Part shown: positions 49,080 to 58,992 of the stretch, one piece after another
How positions within the stretch are numbered: position 1 is the first letter of the stretch
Layout of the letters: each line of letters starts with the position of its first letter
Source: Mycolicibacterium mengxianglii
GTDB lineage: Bacteria > Actinomycetota > Actinomycetes > Mycobacteriales > Mycobacteriaceae
Assembly (NCBI RefSeq): GCF_015710575.1
Contig: NZ_CP065373.1
Coordinates: forward strand, 4,216,001 to 4,280,000
DNA: 64,000 nucleotides
Direction of reading: 5' to 3'
Position numbers and translations under genes: made by a program
Notes under the pieces: generated by a model
Databases searched by the model: none
What the model saw: only the letters and a program-made list of their open reading frames with translations
Told to the model about the DNA's origin: nothing

Positions 49080-50729
49080 TCAGCGCTCGAGGCTGTCCCA
49101 GAATCCGCACTGGTGTTCCTGCTCGAAGCCGGTGGCCACCCGGCTGCCGTCGGCGTCGAACGCCATCCGCGGCCCGTCATCGCGGGCGTCGCCGTCGAGT
49201 ACCGGCCAGTCCGGCGCGTCGGGCGCGGCCGGGACACCGGTGGCCACGAACCGGCTGAAGTAATCGATCATCTGGTCGGACAGCCGCTGCTGCACCGGAT
49301 CCAGCGCCGGGGTGCCACCGATGTCGAACAGGTACCGCAGTTCCAGGGAATGGCCGGCCCCGACCGGGAACGGCACGGTGCGCAGCGGCTCCGGAGTGGG
49401 CGCGGTGCGGTCGTTGAACTCGTAGGCATACACGGGGACGTCGCCCGCCAGGTCATCGCCGATCCGGTCGGCGACACAGGCGAAGGCACCGTCGGTCACG
49501 GCCGCCGAGTACGCCGCCGACACGTTGCCGCCGTAGGTGTTCAACGGGTACCGCTCCCCCACCGCCGGGCCGTCGCGGCCGAAAGTCTTCTCCAGCAGCG
49601 CCGGGTAGTCAGCCGGGGCGGGCTCGTGGCCCAGCCGCAGGTATTCCAGGGCCATGAACAGGGTGAACTCGTCGCGGGTGGTGCCGATCAGCAAGGGCAC
49701 CCGCGCCGCTGGGCTGTCGGTTTCGAAGGCCCGCACCGGATCCACCGGCAATAGCGAGGTCCCGGAGACGGGCCCGGACAGTCCGTCGTAGCCGAGGTGG
49801 CCGTAGTACACCGGTTCGGTCAGCGCGGTGGCGGGCAGCGCACGCAGGCAGTGGGCAGCGGTCGCCGGGTCCGGGCAGCCCACGTCGGCGGCGTACTCCA
49901 GGCTCGGTGCGCGGGCCGCCGCCACGTCGAGTTGAGCCTGGCAGGGCCCGCTCATCACGATGGCCGCGCGGAACAGCCCGTCCGATGCGGGCGCGGCCAG
50001 GTGGTCGCACACCGACATCCCGCCGGCGGACTCCCCGGCCACCGTCACCTTCGCCGGGTCGCCGCCGAACGCGCCGATGTTGTCGCGCACCCAGCGCAGC
50101 GCCGCCTGCTGGTCGGCCAGGCCGTAGTTGCCGAGTTGATCGGCCGGCCCGAGATCGGGATGGGCGAGGAACCCCAGGGCACCCAACCGGTAGTTGACGG
50201 TGACGACGACCATGCGGCCTCTGGTGGCCAGCCATCGGGCGTCGTAGACGTCGGCGCTGCCGTTGACGAAGGCGCCACCGTGAATCCAGACCATCACCGG
50301 CAGTCCGGCAGCGTCCGTCGGGGACCAGACGTTGACGGAAAGGCAGTCCTCGCTCATCCCCCGGCCGTAGTCGGGGTCGCGTGCGGAGTCCTGGATACAC
50401 CGCGCGCCGACCTTGGTCGCGTCGCGCACCCCCTGCCAGGGCGGCACCGGCGCCGGGGGCTGCCAGCGCAGTTCGCCCTCTGCCGGCGCAGCGTACGGAA
50501 TGCCTTGGAACAGAACATGATCCGGAGCTACCTGGCCCCGCACCGAACCTGCCTGTACCCGGACCACGCCGCCGCTGAGGTTGGGGTCCGGCGAGGGCAC
50601 CGGCGACGCGTCCGAGGCCTGGCCACCGCCGCAGCCGGTGAGCACCGACAGCACCAGTGCCGCGATCAGCCCAGCCCACCGGGCACGCAGGGGGCTGGGC
50701 GGCGGAGTTCCCCGGAAGCTAGAGACCAA
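49080..50729 (-). CDS. Type B carboxylesterase, probable lipoprotein
   Basis: About 549 residues. The signal sequence ends in a lipobox (LSVLTGC, Cys at about 33), so it is likely anchored outside the membrane. Catalytic Ser in VAGESAGG, Glu in TTRDEFTLF, His in GAGHSLELRYLF, oxyanion block VWIHGGAF. The start is uncertain: TTG at 50729 gives a normal lipoprotein signal, while a GTG at 50798 with GGGAG upstream would add 23 residues before it. Hydrolyses esters; substrate unknown. Confidence 0.88.
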   Translation of the reverse strand: MVSSFRGTPPPSPLRARWAGLIAALVLSVLTGCGGGQASDASPVPSPDPNLSGGVVRVQAGSVRGQVAPDHVLFQGIPYAAPAEGELRWQPPAPVPPWQGVRDATKVGARCIQDSARDPDYGRGMSEDCLSVNVWSPTDAAGLPVMVWIHGGAFVNGSADVYDARWLATRGRMVVVTVNYRLGALGFLAHPDLGPADQLGNYGLADQQAALRWVRDNIGAFGGDPAKVTVAGESAGGMSVCDHLAAPASDGLFRAAIVMSGPCQAQLDVAAARAPSLEYAADVGCPDPATAAHCLRALPATALTEPVYYGHLGYDGLSGPVSGTSLLPVDPVRAFETDSPAARVPLLIGTTRDEFTLFMALEYLRLGHEPAPADYPALLEKTFGRDGPAVGERYPLNTYGGNVSAAYSAAVTDGAFACVADRIGDDLAGDVPVYAYEFNDRTAPTPEPLRTVPFPVGAGHSLELRYLFDIGGTPALDPVQQRLSDQMIDYFSRFVATGVPAAPDAPDWPVLDGDARDDGPRMAFDADGSRVATGFEQEHQCGFWDSLER

Positions 50730-50877
50730 AGTAATCGGACAATAGCCGCAAATCCCTCCCGTGCGCTCCCCGCATCCTCCACACTGGCCGTCTGACACCC
50801 GTCAACTCCCGACACAGATTGTCGGCCGGCCGGGATGTCGGGACCAACACCGCGAGCAGGTAACAACAGGAGTCGCC

Positions 50878-52140
50878 ATGAGCACCCCGACGCAGGACCG
50901 CAGAGCCAGCCAGCAAGCCCAGGTATTGGCCGATCCGACCGCCTACGCCGACGATGCCCGGCTACACGCGGCGCTGACGTATCTGCGCGCGCACGAGCCG
51001 GTGGCCTGGGTGGACAAGGCGCCGTACCGGCCGTTCTGGGCGATCACCAAACACGCCGACATCATGGCGATCGAGCGGGACAACAACCTGTTCATCAGTG
51101 AGCCCCGACCGCTGCTGGCCCCCGCCGAAACCGATGACCTGGCCAAGGCGCAGCTCGAGGCGGGCATGGGCCTGCGCACGCTGATCCACATGGATGACCC
51201 GCACCATCGCGGTGTGCGCGCCATCGGCGCGGACTGGTTCCGCCCGAAAGCCATGCGGGACCTGAAGGTCCGCGTCGACGAACTGGCCGAACGTTTCGTC
51301 GACCAGATGCGCGACATCGGGCCCGAGTGCGACTTCGTGACCGACATCGCCGTGCAGTTCCCGCTCTACGTCATCATGTCGCTGCTCGGCCTGCCCGAGG
51401 AGGATTACGGCCGCATGCACATGTTGACCCAGGAGATGTTCGGCGGCGACGACGACGAGTACAAACGCGGCGGTACCCCCGAGGAGCAGATGGCGGTGCT
51501 GCTCGATTTCTTCGCCTACTTCTCGAACCTCACCACGTCCCGGCGCGAACAGCCCACCGACGACCTGGCGTCGGCGATCGCCAACGGCCGCATCAACGGC
51601 GAACCGCTGTCGGAGGTCGACACCGCCTCGTACTACGTGATCGTCGCCAGCGCCGGCCATGACACCACCAAGGACGCCATCTCCGGCGGGCTGCAGGCGC
51701 TGATCGACAACCCCGATCAGCTGGCCCGGCTGCGTGACGACCTGAGCCTGATGCCCACCGCGGTCGAGGAGATGATCCGGTGGAGCACGCCGGTCAAGGA
51801 GTTCATGCGGACCGCGACGGCCGACACCGAGGTGCGTGGCGTGCGCATCGCCGAGGGCGAATCGGTGTATCTGACCTACGTTTCCGGAAACCGTGACGAG
51901 GAGATCTTCGATGATCCGTTCCGGTTCGACGTCGGCCGTGACCCCAACCGCCATGTGTCGTTCGGGTACGGCGTCCACTTCTGTCTGGGTGCGGCCCTGG
52001 CCCGGATGGAGATGAACAGTCTGTTCACCGAGTTGTTGCCCAGGCTGGAGTCGATCGAGCTGGCCGGCGAGCCGGAGTTGTCAGCCACGACGTTCGTCGG
52101 CGGCCTCAAGCACCTTCCGATCCGCTATTCGGTGAGGTGA
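50878..52140 (+). CDS. Cytochrome P450
   Basis: 420-residue soluble bacterial P450. I-helix SAGHDTTKD (oxygen activation), ExxR in EEMIRWS, heme-binding FGYGVHFCLGAALARM with the Cys ligand. ATG at 50878 with AGGAG upstream. No ferredoxin gene is adjacent, so partners must be encoded elsewhere. The 3' end overlaps the convergent TetR gene by 16 nt. I do not assign a CYP family; sterol or lipid substrates are common in mycobacteria. Confidence 0.95.
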   Translation: MSTPTQDRRASQQAQVLADPTAYADDARLHAALTYLRAHEPVAWVDKAPYRPFWAITKHADIMAIERDNNLFISEPRPLLAPAETDDLAKAQLEAGMGLRTLIHMDDPHHRGVRAIGADWFRPKAMRDLKVRVDELAERFVDQMRDIGPECDFVTDIAVQFPLYVIMSLLGLPEEDYGRMHMLTQEMFGGDDDEYKRGGTPEEQMAVLLDFFAYFSNLTTSRREQPTDDLASAIANGRINGEPLSEVDTASYYVIVASAGHDTTKDAISGGLQALIDNPDQLARLRDDLSLMPTAVEEMIRWSTPVKEFMRTATADTEVRGVRIAEGESVYLTYVSGNRDEEIFDDPFRFDVGRDPNRHVSFGYGVHFCLGAALARMEMNSLFTELLPRLESIELAGEPELSATTFVGGLKHLPIRYSVR

Positions 52141-52787
52141 TCACCGGCGGCGGTGCGGACGTGGGTGGCCAGATAGCCGTCGACGGCCAGCACCGCCAGC
52201 CGGCGGTAATCGACATCGGGCAACGTCGACAGCTTGCCCAGCGCGATCGGTCCGAGCAGCAGTGCTGCGGCCTCGGTGCGGTCCACGTCGCCGAGTTCGG
52301 CGACTGCCTCCGGGCTGCCCAGGATCGCGTCGAGGGGCGCGGCATACTGCTCGGCCACGCGCTCCCGCAGGGTGCTCACCTCCGGGCTGGCAGAGATACT
52401 CCCCTGGTGGTCGGCACCGCCGTGGCGCGACAACGGGTACTGCTCCATATCGGCGCCCAGCGAGAGCCATGACATCGCCGTCAGGCTGACGGGCGCCTCG
52501 GCAATCAGTTCAGCCTGTGCCTGCACCAGCGCGATCAGCCGGTCCCGCAGCGAGCCTTCGTCGGGCGGGATGGGAGCCGGGGGGATCAGTGCGTGGAACG
52601 CGGCCGCCACCAGGTCATTGCCGCTGGGGAAATGCCGGTACAACGTGGCTCGGGCGACGTTGGCGCCCCGCAGCACCGCATCGACGGTCACTGCGCTGGG
52701 GCCACCCGCGCGCAGCAGTGCGGTCGCCGACTCCAGCAGGCGCGCACGGGAACGTGCCGGCCTCGGATCACTGCGCCCGGCGGTCAT
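52125..52787 (-). CDS. TetR-family transcriptional regulator
   Basis: 220 residues. N-terminal HTH: RARLLESATALLRAGGPSAVTVDAVLRGANVARATLYRHFPSGNDLVAAAF. C-terminal ligand domain is variable. ATG at 52787 with AAGGGG upstream; longer extensions rejected. Divergent from an MFS exporter with 88 nt between, in which a 17-bp palindrome sits, the normal arrangement of a local repressor of an efflux pump. Confidence 0.92.
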   Translation of the reverse strand: MTAGRSDPRPARSRARLLESATALLRAGGPSAVTVDAVLRGANVARATLYRHFPSGNDLVAAAFHALIPPAPIPPDEGSLRDRLIALVQAQAELIAEAPVSLTAMSWLSLGADMEQYPLSRHGGADHQGSISASPEVSTLRERVAEQYAAPLDAILGSPEAVAELGDVDRTEAAALLLGPIALGKLSTLPDVDYRRLAVLAVDGYLATHVRTAAGDHLTE

Positions 52788-52828
52788 CGTCGACCCCTTC
52801 TCCACCAGCGGAACCCTCGGGCCCGGTA

Positions 52829-52845
52829 CGAGACTGTTAGTCTCG
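52829..52845. promoter_or_regulatory. Operator-like palindrome between tetR and MFS genes
   Basis: CGAGACT-GTT-AGTCTCG: perfect 7-bp arms with a 3-nt centre, midway between the two divergent starts. Position and size fit a TetR dimer site controlling both genes. Confidence 0.75.
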
Positions 52846-52875
52846 AAACTACGTCCACCGAAGAGGAGCGACAGC

Positions 52876-54471
52876 ATGGTCGACACCCTCGCGCGGTCCG
52901 ACAAGCCTACCGACCCCGCGCTCGCCGAGATGTCGACGCGGTCGAGGGTGTGGCTACTGATCGTCGCGTGCCTGGACGTCAGCATCGTGATCTCCTCGAT
53001 GATCGCCCTGAACACCGCACTCGGGGACATCGCCGTGGCCACGTCGGCCACCCAGACCCAGCTGACGTGGGTGGTGGACGGCTACACCCTGGTCCTGGCC
53101 TGTTTGCTGTTGCCTGCCGGAGCCATCGGTGACCGCTACGGTCGCCGCGGCGCGTTGTTGATCGGACTGGCGGTCTTCACCGTGGCCTCGGCGGCACCGC
53201 TGGTGCTGGACAGTCCGCTGCAGCTCATCGCCGCCCGCGCCGTCGCCGGCGCCGGTGCGGCGTTCATCATGCCCGCCACGTTGTCGCTGCTGACCGCGGC
53301 CTATCCCAAGGCCGAACGCAACAAGGCGGTGGGGATCTGGGCCGGTGTCGTCGGCTGCGGCGCGGTGTTCGGCTTCCTGGGATCCGGCCTGCTGCTGCAC
53401 ATCTGGTCGTGGCAGTCGATCTTCTGGGCGTTCACCGTGGTCGGGCTGGTGTTGTTCGCCTTCACCTGCACGGTGTCCTCGTCGCGCGACGAGAACGCCA
53501 CGCCGTTGGACTGGCCGGGCGCCGGGCTGACCGCGGCGGCGGTGGCAGTTTTTGTGTTCGGCATCATCGAGGCACCGGTGCGGGGCTGGGCCGATCCGCT
53601 GGTGTGCGGCTGCCTGGCCGCCGGGGTGATGCTCGCGGGCGGGTTCGCGCTCGTCGAGCTGCGCCGCCGGCACCCGCTGCTGGATGTCCGGCTGTTCGGT
53701 AACCCCCAGTTCGCCACCGGCGCGGTCGGGATCACCTTCCTGTTCTTCGCCAACTTCGGGTTCTTCTTCGTCGCCATCCAGTACATCCAGCTGGTCATGG
53801 GGTACAGCGCACTGCTGACGGCATTTGCCCTGTGCCCACTGATGGTGCCGGTACTGCTACTGGGCGCCACCAATGGCTGGTACCTGCCTCGGGTCGGGTT
53901 GCGGCTGGTGCTGTTCGTCGGCCTGCTGTTGATCGCGACCGGGCTGCTGTGCATGCGCCTGCTCGAAGTGGACTCGTCGTACTGGGATCTGGCCTGGCCG
54001 CTGATCGTGATGAGCACCGGAATCGGATTGTGCACTGCGCCCACCACTTCGGCCATCATGGGCTCGACACCCGACGAGAAGCAGGGCGTGGCCTCGGCGG
54101 TCAACGACACCACCCGCGAGATCGGCGCCGCCCTCGGTATCGCGGTCGCCGGTTCCCTGCTGGCCGCCCGGTATGACGACGCGCTGGCACCCGCGCTCGG
54201 GAATCTGGCCCCCGAGGTCCGCGGTCCAGCGCTGAACTCCCTGGCCGAGGCCCTCGAGGTCGCCCGCCAGCTCGGACCTTCCGCCGGCGGGCTGGCCGAC
54301 CTGGCCCGGACGGCGTTCCTGAGCGCGATGGACTCCTCGCTGCTGGCCATGTCGGCGGTGCTGGTGGTGGCGGCGGTGTTCGTGGGGATATGGGCGCCCG
54401 GGCGTGACGACAAACAGCTGCGAGTCGTGCGTGCGCTGACCACCCGTCACGTCGGCAAGCACCGGATGTGA
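52876..54471 (+). CDS. MFS transporter, DHA2 (14-helix) type
   Basis: 531 residues, length and helix count of the 14-TM drug exporters. Early motif CLDVSIVISSMIALNTALGDI, TQLTWVVDGYTLVLACLLLPAGAIGDRYGRRGALL (motif A) and ARAVAGAGAAFIMPATLSLL (motif C-like). ATG at 52876 with GAGGAG upstream, in preference to a very long frame that runs antisense through tetR. Probably controlled by the adjacent TetR. Substrate unknown. Confidence 0.92.
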   Translation: MVDTLARSDKPTDPALAEMSTRSRVWLLIVACLDVSIVISSMIALNTALGDIAVATSATQTQLTWVVDGYTLVLACLLLPAGAIGDRYGRRGALLIGLAVFTVASAAPLVLDSPLQLIAARAVAGAGAAFIMPATLSLLTAAYPKAERNKAVGIWAGVVGCGAVFGFLGSGLLLHIWSWQSIFWAFTVVGLVLFAFTCTVSSSRDENATPLDWPGAGLTAAAVAVFVFGIIEAPVRGWADPLVCGCLAAGVMLAGGFALVELRRRHPLLDVRLFGNPQFATGAVGITFLFFANFGFFFVAIQYIQLVMGYSALLTAFALCPLMVPVLLLGATNGWYLPRVGLRLVLFVGLLLIATGLLCMRLLEVDSSYWDLAWPLIVMSTGIGLCTAPTTSAIMGSTPDEKQGVASAVNDTTREIGAALGIAVAGSLLAARYDDALAPALGNLAPEVRGPALNSLAEALEVARQLGPSAGGLADLARTAFLSAMDSSLLAMSAVLVVAAVFVGIWAPGRDDKQLRVVRALTTRHVGKHRM

Positions 54472-54550
54472 AACCCCGGATCATGCTGGCACTGCGCGCA
54501 TTACACTTCCGGGCAGCATCAGATCCGATCCGGCACTACGCTGAGTCATC

Positions 54551-55213
54551 GTGCGGCTACTGCTCGTCAACCCCAACACCACCGCGTCCATGACGTCGGC
54601 CATCGCGGCCAGTGCGGCATCGGTGGCCCGCCCGGCCACCGTCGTCGAGGCGCTGAACCCGCCCTTCGGGCCTGCCAGCATCGAGAATGACGAAGACGAA
54701 CGACGCAGCGTTCCAGGGCTTTTGACGCAGATCGAAGCCGCGGCCGACCGGCCAGCGGACAGCAGGCCGGATGCCTATGTGATCGCCTGCTTCGGCGACC
54801 CCGGGCTCGAGGAAGCGCGCCGCATGGTGAGCCAACCCGTGCTCGGTATCGCCCAGGCGGCGATGCACGCTGCGTCCCTGGCTGCAGGCACTTTCTCGGT
54901 GGTCACCTCGATGTCGGCGACGGTGCCCCGGGCGTGGGAACTGGCCAAGACCTACACCCCGGCCGCCTGCCTGGGGGTGTACGCCTGTGACATCCCGGTG
55001 CTGCGGATCGACTCCGACCCCACCACCATCGAACCGATCGCCCAGTTGTGCGCGCAGGCACTGGCGGCCGACGGCAGCCGGTCCATCGTGCTGGGGTGCG
55101 CGGCGATGGCGCGCTTCGCCGAACCCCTGCGCGCCCGGCTCGGGGTGCCGGTGATCGACGGCGTGGTTGCCGCCACGTTGTTGGCAGAAGCCCTGGCCCC
55201 GCTGGCGGGCTGA
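54551..55213 (+). CDS. Asp/Glu/hydantoin racemase-family protein
   Basis: 220 residues. MRLLLVNPNTTASMTSAIAASA is the family N-terminus. The two active-site Cys of these cofactor-independent racemases are in YVIACFGDPGLEEA and IVLGCAAMARFA. Closest in style to hydantoin racemase or allantoin racemase. GTG start with no Shine-Dalgarno sequence; a TACGCT -10-like hexamer (54537-54542) eight nt before the GTG suggests a leaderless transcript. Convergent with mftG, 8 nt apart. Confidence 0.88.
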   Translation: MRLLLVNPNTTASMTSAIAASAASVARPATVVEALNPPFGPASIENDEDERRSVPGLLTQIEAAADRPADSRPDAYVIACFGDPGLEEARRMVSQPVLGIAQAAMHAASLAAGTFSVVTSMSATVPRAWELAKTYTPAACLGVYACDIPVLRIDSDPTTIEPIAQLCAQALAADGSRSIVLGCAAMARFAEPLRARLGVPVIDGVVAATLLAEALAPLAG

Positions 55214-55221
55214 CGGTCGCC

Positions 55222-56664
55222 TCAGCCGGCGACGAACTCGGCGGCCCGGTGGGCCAGCATGACGATGGTGGCGTTCGGACCCCGGCTGGGCACCGCGGGC
55301 AGCACCGAACCGTCGATGACCCACAACCCGTCAACACCGCGCACCCGGCACTGCGGGTCCGTCACCGCGCGCACGTCGTCGTCGGTGCCCATCGGCGCCG
55401 TCGCGCACAGATGCTGCGACGTAGCCCAGGCGGACGCACCGACCTCGGTTGCGGCGCTGGTCAATTCGCGCGCGAACTCGCTACCGCGGCGCAGCGCCTC
55501 GACGTCTGCGGCAACGCTGTCATACCGGTGTTGGATCCGCGGCGGCACCGCAGGGTCGGCGCTCACCAGCGATACCCGTCCCCGCGACCGGGGCCGCATC
55601 AGCGCCACCCCCAGGTGCGGCCAGTCCGGGCGACCGCCGCCGTCTTCACCGATCATCGCGATGAAACCCCCGGTGTAGGGCCGGATTTCGATCTCGTTGT
55701 GGATGTTGAGCACCACCTCGAGTACCGCGCGACTCGGTTCCACGGTCCAGTTGGTGGGCAGCACCCACTCCGGGTGATCGGCGCAGTGGCTCCCGACCGG
55801 GGCCGGGACCGTCACCGGCACGCCGGCCTCGCGGAGCTGCGCCTCCTCCCCGATTCCGGAGAGCATCAGCAGGTGGGCCGATCCTATTGCCCCGCAGCAC
55901 AATACAATCCGATCGGCGGTCAGGGTGGTCGGCCCATCGGGACCGATGACCGCGACTCCGGTGGCCCGGCCCGCGTCGATCCTGATCCCGACCGCCCGGG
56001 TGGAGGTGCGCACGGTGACGTTGGGCCGCCGTGCCGCCAGTTCCAGGAACGCCGCCCCCGGCCCGGTGCGGATCCCGTCGACGATGTTCAGCGGTACCGC
56101 GCCCACACCGGCAACGGAGGTGGACAACGCCTCGGCAGCATTCAGGTCGGGCAGCCAGTCGAGCCCGGCCCGCTGTGCGGCCTCGGCGAACGCGGCGGTA
56201 CTACCGGTCAACTCGCGTACCCGTCGTACCGGGATGGGGCCGTGGTCGCCGTGGTCGGGACCGTCGCCGAAGTCCAGGTCGGTCTCGATGGCACGGAAGT
56301 GCGCCAGCACGTCGTCCCACGACCAGCCCGGCAGTCCCCAGCCGGCGATGTCGGCCGGGGTGGCCCGGCAGAAATACCCGCCGTTGACGGCCCCGGAGCC
56401 ACCGACGGTGGCCCCCCGCACGACCTGCGCCACCCGTTGGGGGTTGTCGGTCAGTTCCGTCTGGTAGCGCGCCACCAGGGGGCTCGCGGCGCCGATCGGC
56501 AGTTGCAGACCGTTGCGGGTCAGTGCGGCGACCCCGGATTGCTGCGGGCCCGGGCCGGATTCCAGCACCGTGACCGTCCGGGCGCTGTCAGCGGAAAGTC
56601 GTTCCGCCAGTACAGATCCGGCACTGCCCGCGCCGACGATCAGCACGTCGCTATGAGTCGACAA
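55222..56664 (-). CDS. mftG: Mycofactocin-associated GMC oxidoreductase MftG
   Basis: FAD-dependent glucose-methanol-choline oxidoreductase, 480 residues from the TTG at 56664. FAD-binding VLIVGAGSAGSVLAERLS, GGSGAVNGGYFCRA, and C-terminal active-site region HLCATAPMG and VIDGSVLPAVPSRGPNATIVMLAHRAAEF. In mycobacteria MftG links reduced mycofactocin to the respiratory chain during growth on alcohols (known of the family). A GTG at 56724 (20 residues longer, overlapping mftF) is the main alternative start. Last gene of the mft operon. Confidence 0.93.
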   Translation of the reverse strand: MSTHSDVLIVGAGSAGSVLAERLSADSARTVTVLESGPGPQQSGVAALTRNGLQLPIGAASPLVARYQTELTDNPQRVAQVVRGATVGGSGAVNGGYFCRATPADIAGWGLPGWSWDDVLAHFRAIETDLDFGDGPDHGDHGPIPVRRVRELTGSTAAFAEAAQRAGLDWLPDLNAAEALSTSVAGVGAVPLNIVDGIRTGPGAAFLELAARRPNVTVRTSTRAVGIRIDAGRATGVAVIGPDGPTTLTADRIVLCCGAIGSAHLLMLSGIGEEAQLREAGVPVTVPAPVGSHCADHPEWVLPTNWTVEPSRAVLEVVLNIHNEIEIRPYTGGFIAMIGEDGGGRPDWPHLGVALMRPRSRGRVSLVSADPAVPPRIQHRYDSVAADVEALRRGSEFARELTSAATEVGASAWATSQHLCATAPMGTDDDVRAVTDPQCRVRGVDGLWVIDGSVLPAVPSRGPNATIVMLAHRAAEFVAG

Positions 56665-56680
56665 CAGCGTCTGTGGCCCG

Positions 56681-58078
56681 TCAGACCCGGAACTGCGGTT
56701 TGAGTGGACCGAGGTTGCGCTCACGGACCACCCCGGTCCACAGACCGGCGCCATAAGCCAGGTCGTCGAGTCGTTTGAGCAGCAGGTAGGCGATCAGGCC
56801 CAGAGGTTTGGCGTCGGCCTCGGCGTGGCGGCGGCGGCTCAGCCAGTCGACCACGCCATCGGCGATCGCAGCGATCACCACGATCCGACGGCACCGCTGC
56901 GAACACGTCGCCGCCAGCAGTGCCACCGGCCAGTAGTGCCGACAGATCGCCGAGGTCATCTGCAGAGCCGCGCCGCCCAGTCCCCGGCCCGTCACGAACG
57001 CCACGTCGAGGGCTTGGGTTTCGGGGGCGTGCATGGCGGTGGCCACCCGGCGCCCGGCAACCCCGACCGCCACCAGTGACGCCAGATAGCCCAGCCGTGT
57101 GCCCAGGGCCAGCAGCAGCCACACCACCATGGTGGGTGTCGAGATCACCATGGGGGCGGTCTTGTCCGGATGCCTGGCCGACAGCGGCGCTGCCGACGTG
57201 CCGTAGAAAGCCCTGCGCGCCAGCCAATCCAGCATCTTGGTGCGGTGCTCGTGGGCGACCAGTGCGACGGGCTCGTAACGCAACCGGGCGCCGGCCTCGA
57301 CCAGCCGCCAGCACAGGTCGACGTCCTCGCCTGAGCGCATGCTCTCGTCGAAGCCGCCGACGTCGGCCATGGCCCGGCGTCGGCAGATGATGGCGGCGCT
57401 GGGCACGTAGGACACCGTGCTGTACGGCAGCACCGGCGCTTCCCGGTGGCCCAGGTCCAGCGACGATCGGACGGCTTCGTAGCGGCCCACCATGTTGTCG
57501 GTGAGCGACATCCCGACGATGCGGGGTGCCACCAGCGCCACCGCCGGATCGCAGAAGTGGCCCAGCAGCGCCTCCAGCCAGCCGCGCCGCGGCACCACAT
57601 CGGAGTCCAGGAACGCCACGAAGTCGGTGGTGCTGGCCGCCAGACCGGTGTTGCGAGCTGCGGCCGGGCCTCGGCTGACCGGATGGCGCAGCACCTCGAC
57701 GTCGCAGTGGGCGCCGTCGAAGTCGCTGGTCAGCACTGGGCGGGCGGACCCGTCGTCGACCACCAGCACTCGCAGGCCGCGCATCGAGGAGACCAGCCTC
57801 TTGACACCGAAGCTGTTGTCCCGCACCGGGATGACCACAGTCACATCGCGATGCGAGGGGCCGCCGGCGGGCCGGGGGTGGGCCACCGTGGCGTCGAGCA
57901 GCGTGCGCGCCAGCTGGGCGCTGGTGGCGTCGTGCACCTCGAGTCGGCCGCCGTCGAGCATGACCTGGGCGGCGGGCGCCAGCCGCAGCAGCCGGGTGGG
58001 CGAACCGCCCAGCAAAGCCGAACCGGAGCCGAGGATCTTGACCCGTCGGTCCACCTGCACGGCGAACCCGTCGGGCAA
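56681..58078 (-). CDS. mftF: Mycofactocin glycosyltransferase MftF (start anomalous)
   Basis: GT2 enzyme that adds beta-1,4-glucose units to premycofactocin. 465 residues from a TTG: nucleotide-binding [24 protein letters not shown]-x-D in [25 protein letters not shown], and C-terminal hydrophobic helices. The natural ATG, overlapping the mftE stop at 58110-58113, is in another frame; adding one base in the G5 run at 58087-58091 would join MTNELDTT to this frame. Either the TTG is used, or there is an indel. No Shine-Dalgarno sequence precedes the TTG. Confidence 0.88.
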   Translation of the reverse strand: MPDGFAVQVDRRVKILGSGSALLGGSPTRLLRLAPAAQVMLDGGRLEVHDATSAQLARTLLDATVAHPRPAGGPSHRDVTVVIPVRDNSFGVKRLVSSMRGLRVLVVDDGSARPVLTSDFDGAHCDVEVLRHPVSRGPAAARNTGLAASTTDFVAFLDSDVVPRRGWLEALLGHFCDPAVALVAPRIVGMSLTDNMVGRYEAVRSSLDLGHREAPVLPYSTVSYVPSAAIICRRRAMADVGGFDESMRSGEDVDLCWRLVEAGARLRYEPVALVAHEHRTKMLDWLARRAFYGTSAAPLSARHPDKTAPMVISTPTMVVWLLLALGTRLGYLASLVAVGVAGRRVATAMHAPETQALDVAFVTGRGLGGAALQMTSAICRHYWPVALLAATCSQRCRRIVVIAAIADGVVDWLSRRRHAEADAKPLGLIAYLLLKRLDDLAYGAGLWTGVVRERNLGPLKPQFRV

Positions 58079-58109
58079 TCGTGTCTGGGGGTGGTGTCGA
58101 GCTCGTTGG

Positions 58110-58862
58110 TCATGACAGCATTCCGTCGGCACGGGGTGTCCACCGCAGCACCCGGTCGGCGCAGCCGTGCGCCATCTCCTCGAACAGCCGTTCACCCGCA
58201 ACCGCAGTCGCGGTGGTCGGATCCCCCAAGACTCCCACCTCACTCACTGCGGCCACTCCCCCGCTCCGCATCCTGGGCATCAGCTCCGCCAGTGGCGCGC
58301 TGTTTCCCGGACGGCACTGTTCGATCATGACGTCAGAAGGCGAAAGATGCAGCATCACCGACGTTTCGGTGTGCCCGGCATGTGCGTCCCCACCGGCGAC
58401 GAGGCACGAACACCAGGCCGCGTCGCGTCCCTCGTGGCGAAGTAACCGCGTTGCCGAGCGCAGTGCCTCGACATTGCCGCCATGACCGTTGACGAACACT
58501 ATCCGCTGCGCCCAGCGGCACGCCGACCTGCCGAACTCCACCAGCAGCCGCTCCAAGGCCTCGGTCCCCAGGGAAATGGTGCCGGGGAACGACTCATGCT
58601 CGCCGCTGGCGCCGTAAGGGATGGCCGGGGCCAGTCGATAGCACCCGGCTGCGTTAACCCGGTCGAGCACCGACCGGGCCACCGCGGTGGCGATCCGGGT
58701 ATCGGTGTCCAACGGCAGGTGCGGCCCGTGTTGCTCGGTGGAACCCACCGGAACGAGCACCACCGGGTGAGTACCGCGCAGCTGAAATGAAGTGCTGTTC
58801 CCGAGATCGGAGTTTCTGAGCTCGATGGGGGCAGGCACTTGCCGATGGTAGGCCGAATTCAC
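58110..58862 (-). CDS. mftE: Mycofactocin precursor peptidase MftE (creatininase family)
   Basis: Cleaves the modified MftA C-terminal Val-Tyr core from the peptide. 250 residues, normal length. Creatininase metal ligands: E43 and H45 in [15 protein letters not shown] (with D54), His in FVNGHGGN, and Glu in [12 protein letters not shown] start at 58862; a GTG eight codons inside is possible. 130 nt follow mftD. The stop overlaps an ATG that would be the expected mftF start. Confidence 0.95.
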   Translation of the reverse strand: MNSAYHRQVPAPIELRNSDLGNSTSFQLRGTHPVVLVPVGSTEQHGPHLPLDTDTRIATAVARSVLDRVNAAGCYRLAPAIPYGASGEHESFPGTISLGTEALERLLVEFGRSACRWAQRIVFVNGHGGNVEALRSATRLLRHEGRDAAWCSCLVAGGDAHAGHTETSVMLHLSPSDVMIEQCRPGNSAPLAELMPRMRSGGVAAVSEVGVLGDPTTATAVAGERLFEEMAHGCADRVLRWTPRADGMLS

Positions 58863-58992
58863 CTGGAGCGCCCCAATTGTTGGCCCAGCAGAATCAATTC
58901 TTTGACCGTCGCACCGACTCCGGGAACCACTGGTTCACCTCCGCCACGCCAGCCCCGTCCGTACCAGCACCCCTTCCGTGAAGAACAGAAAC

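Noticed and set aside
52234..52875. N-terminal extension of the MFS gene by more than 200 codons
   Set aside because: It runs antisense through tetR and the operator; the ATG at 52876 has a strong ribosome-binding site and starts a normal DHA2 protein.
55048..56703. 551-codon plus-strand frame opposite mftG and overlapping the racemase
   Set aside because: Overlaps a real gene on its own strand in another frame and is antisense to mftG.
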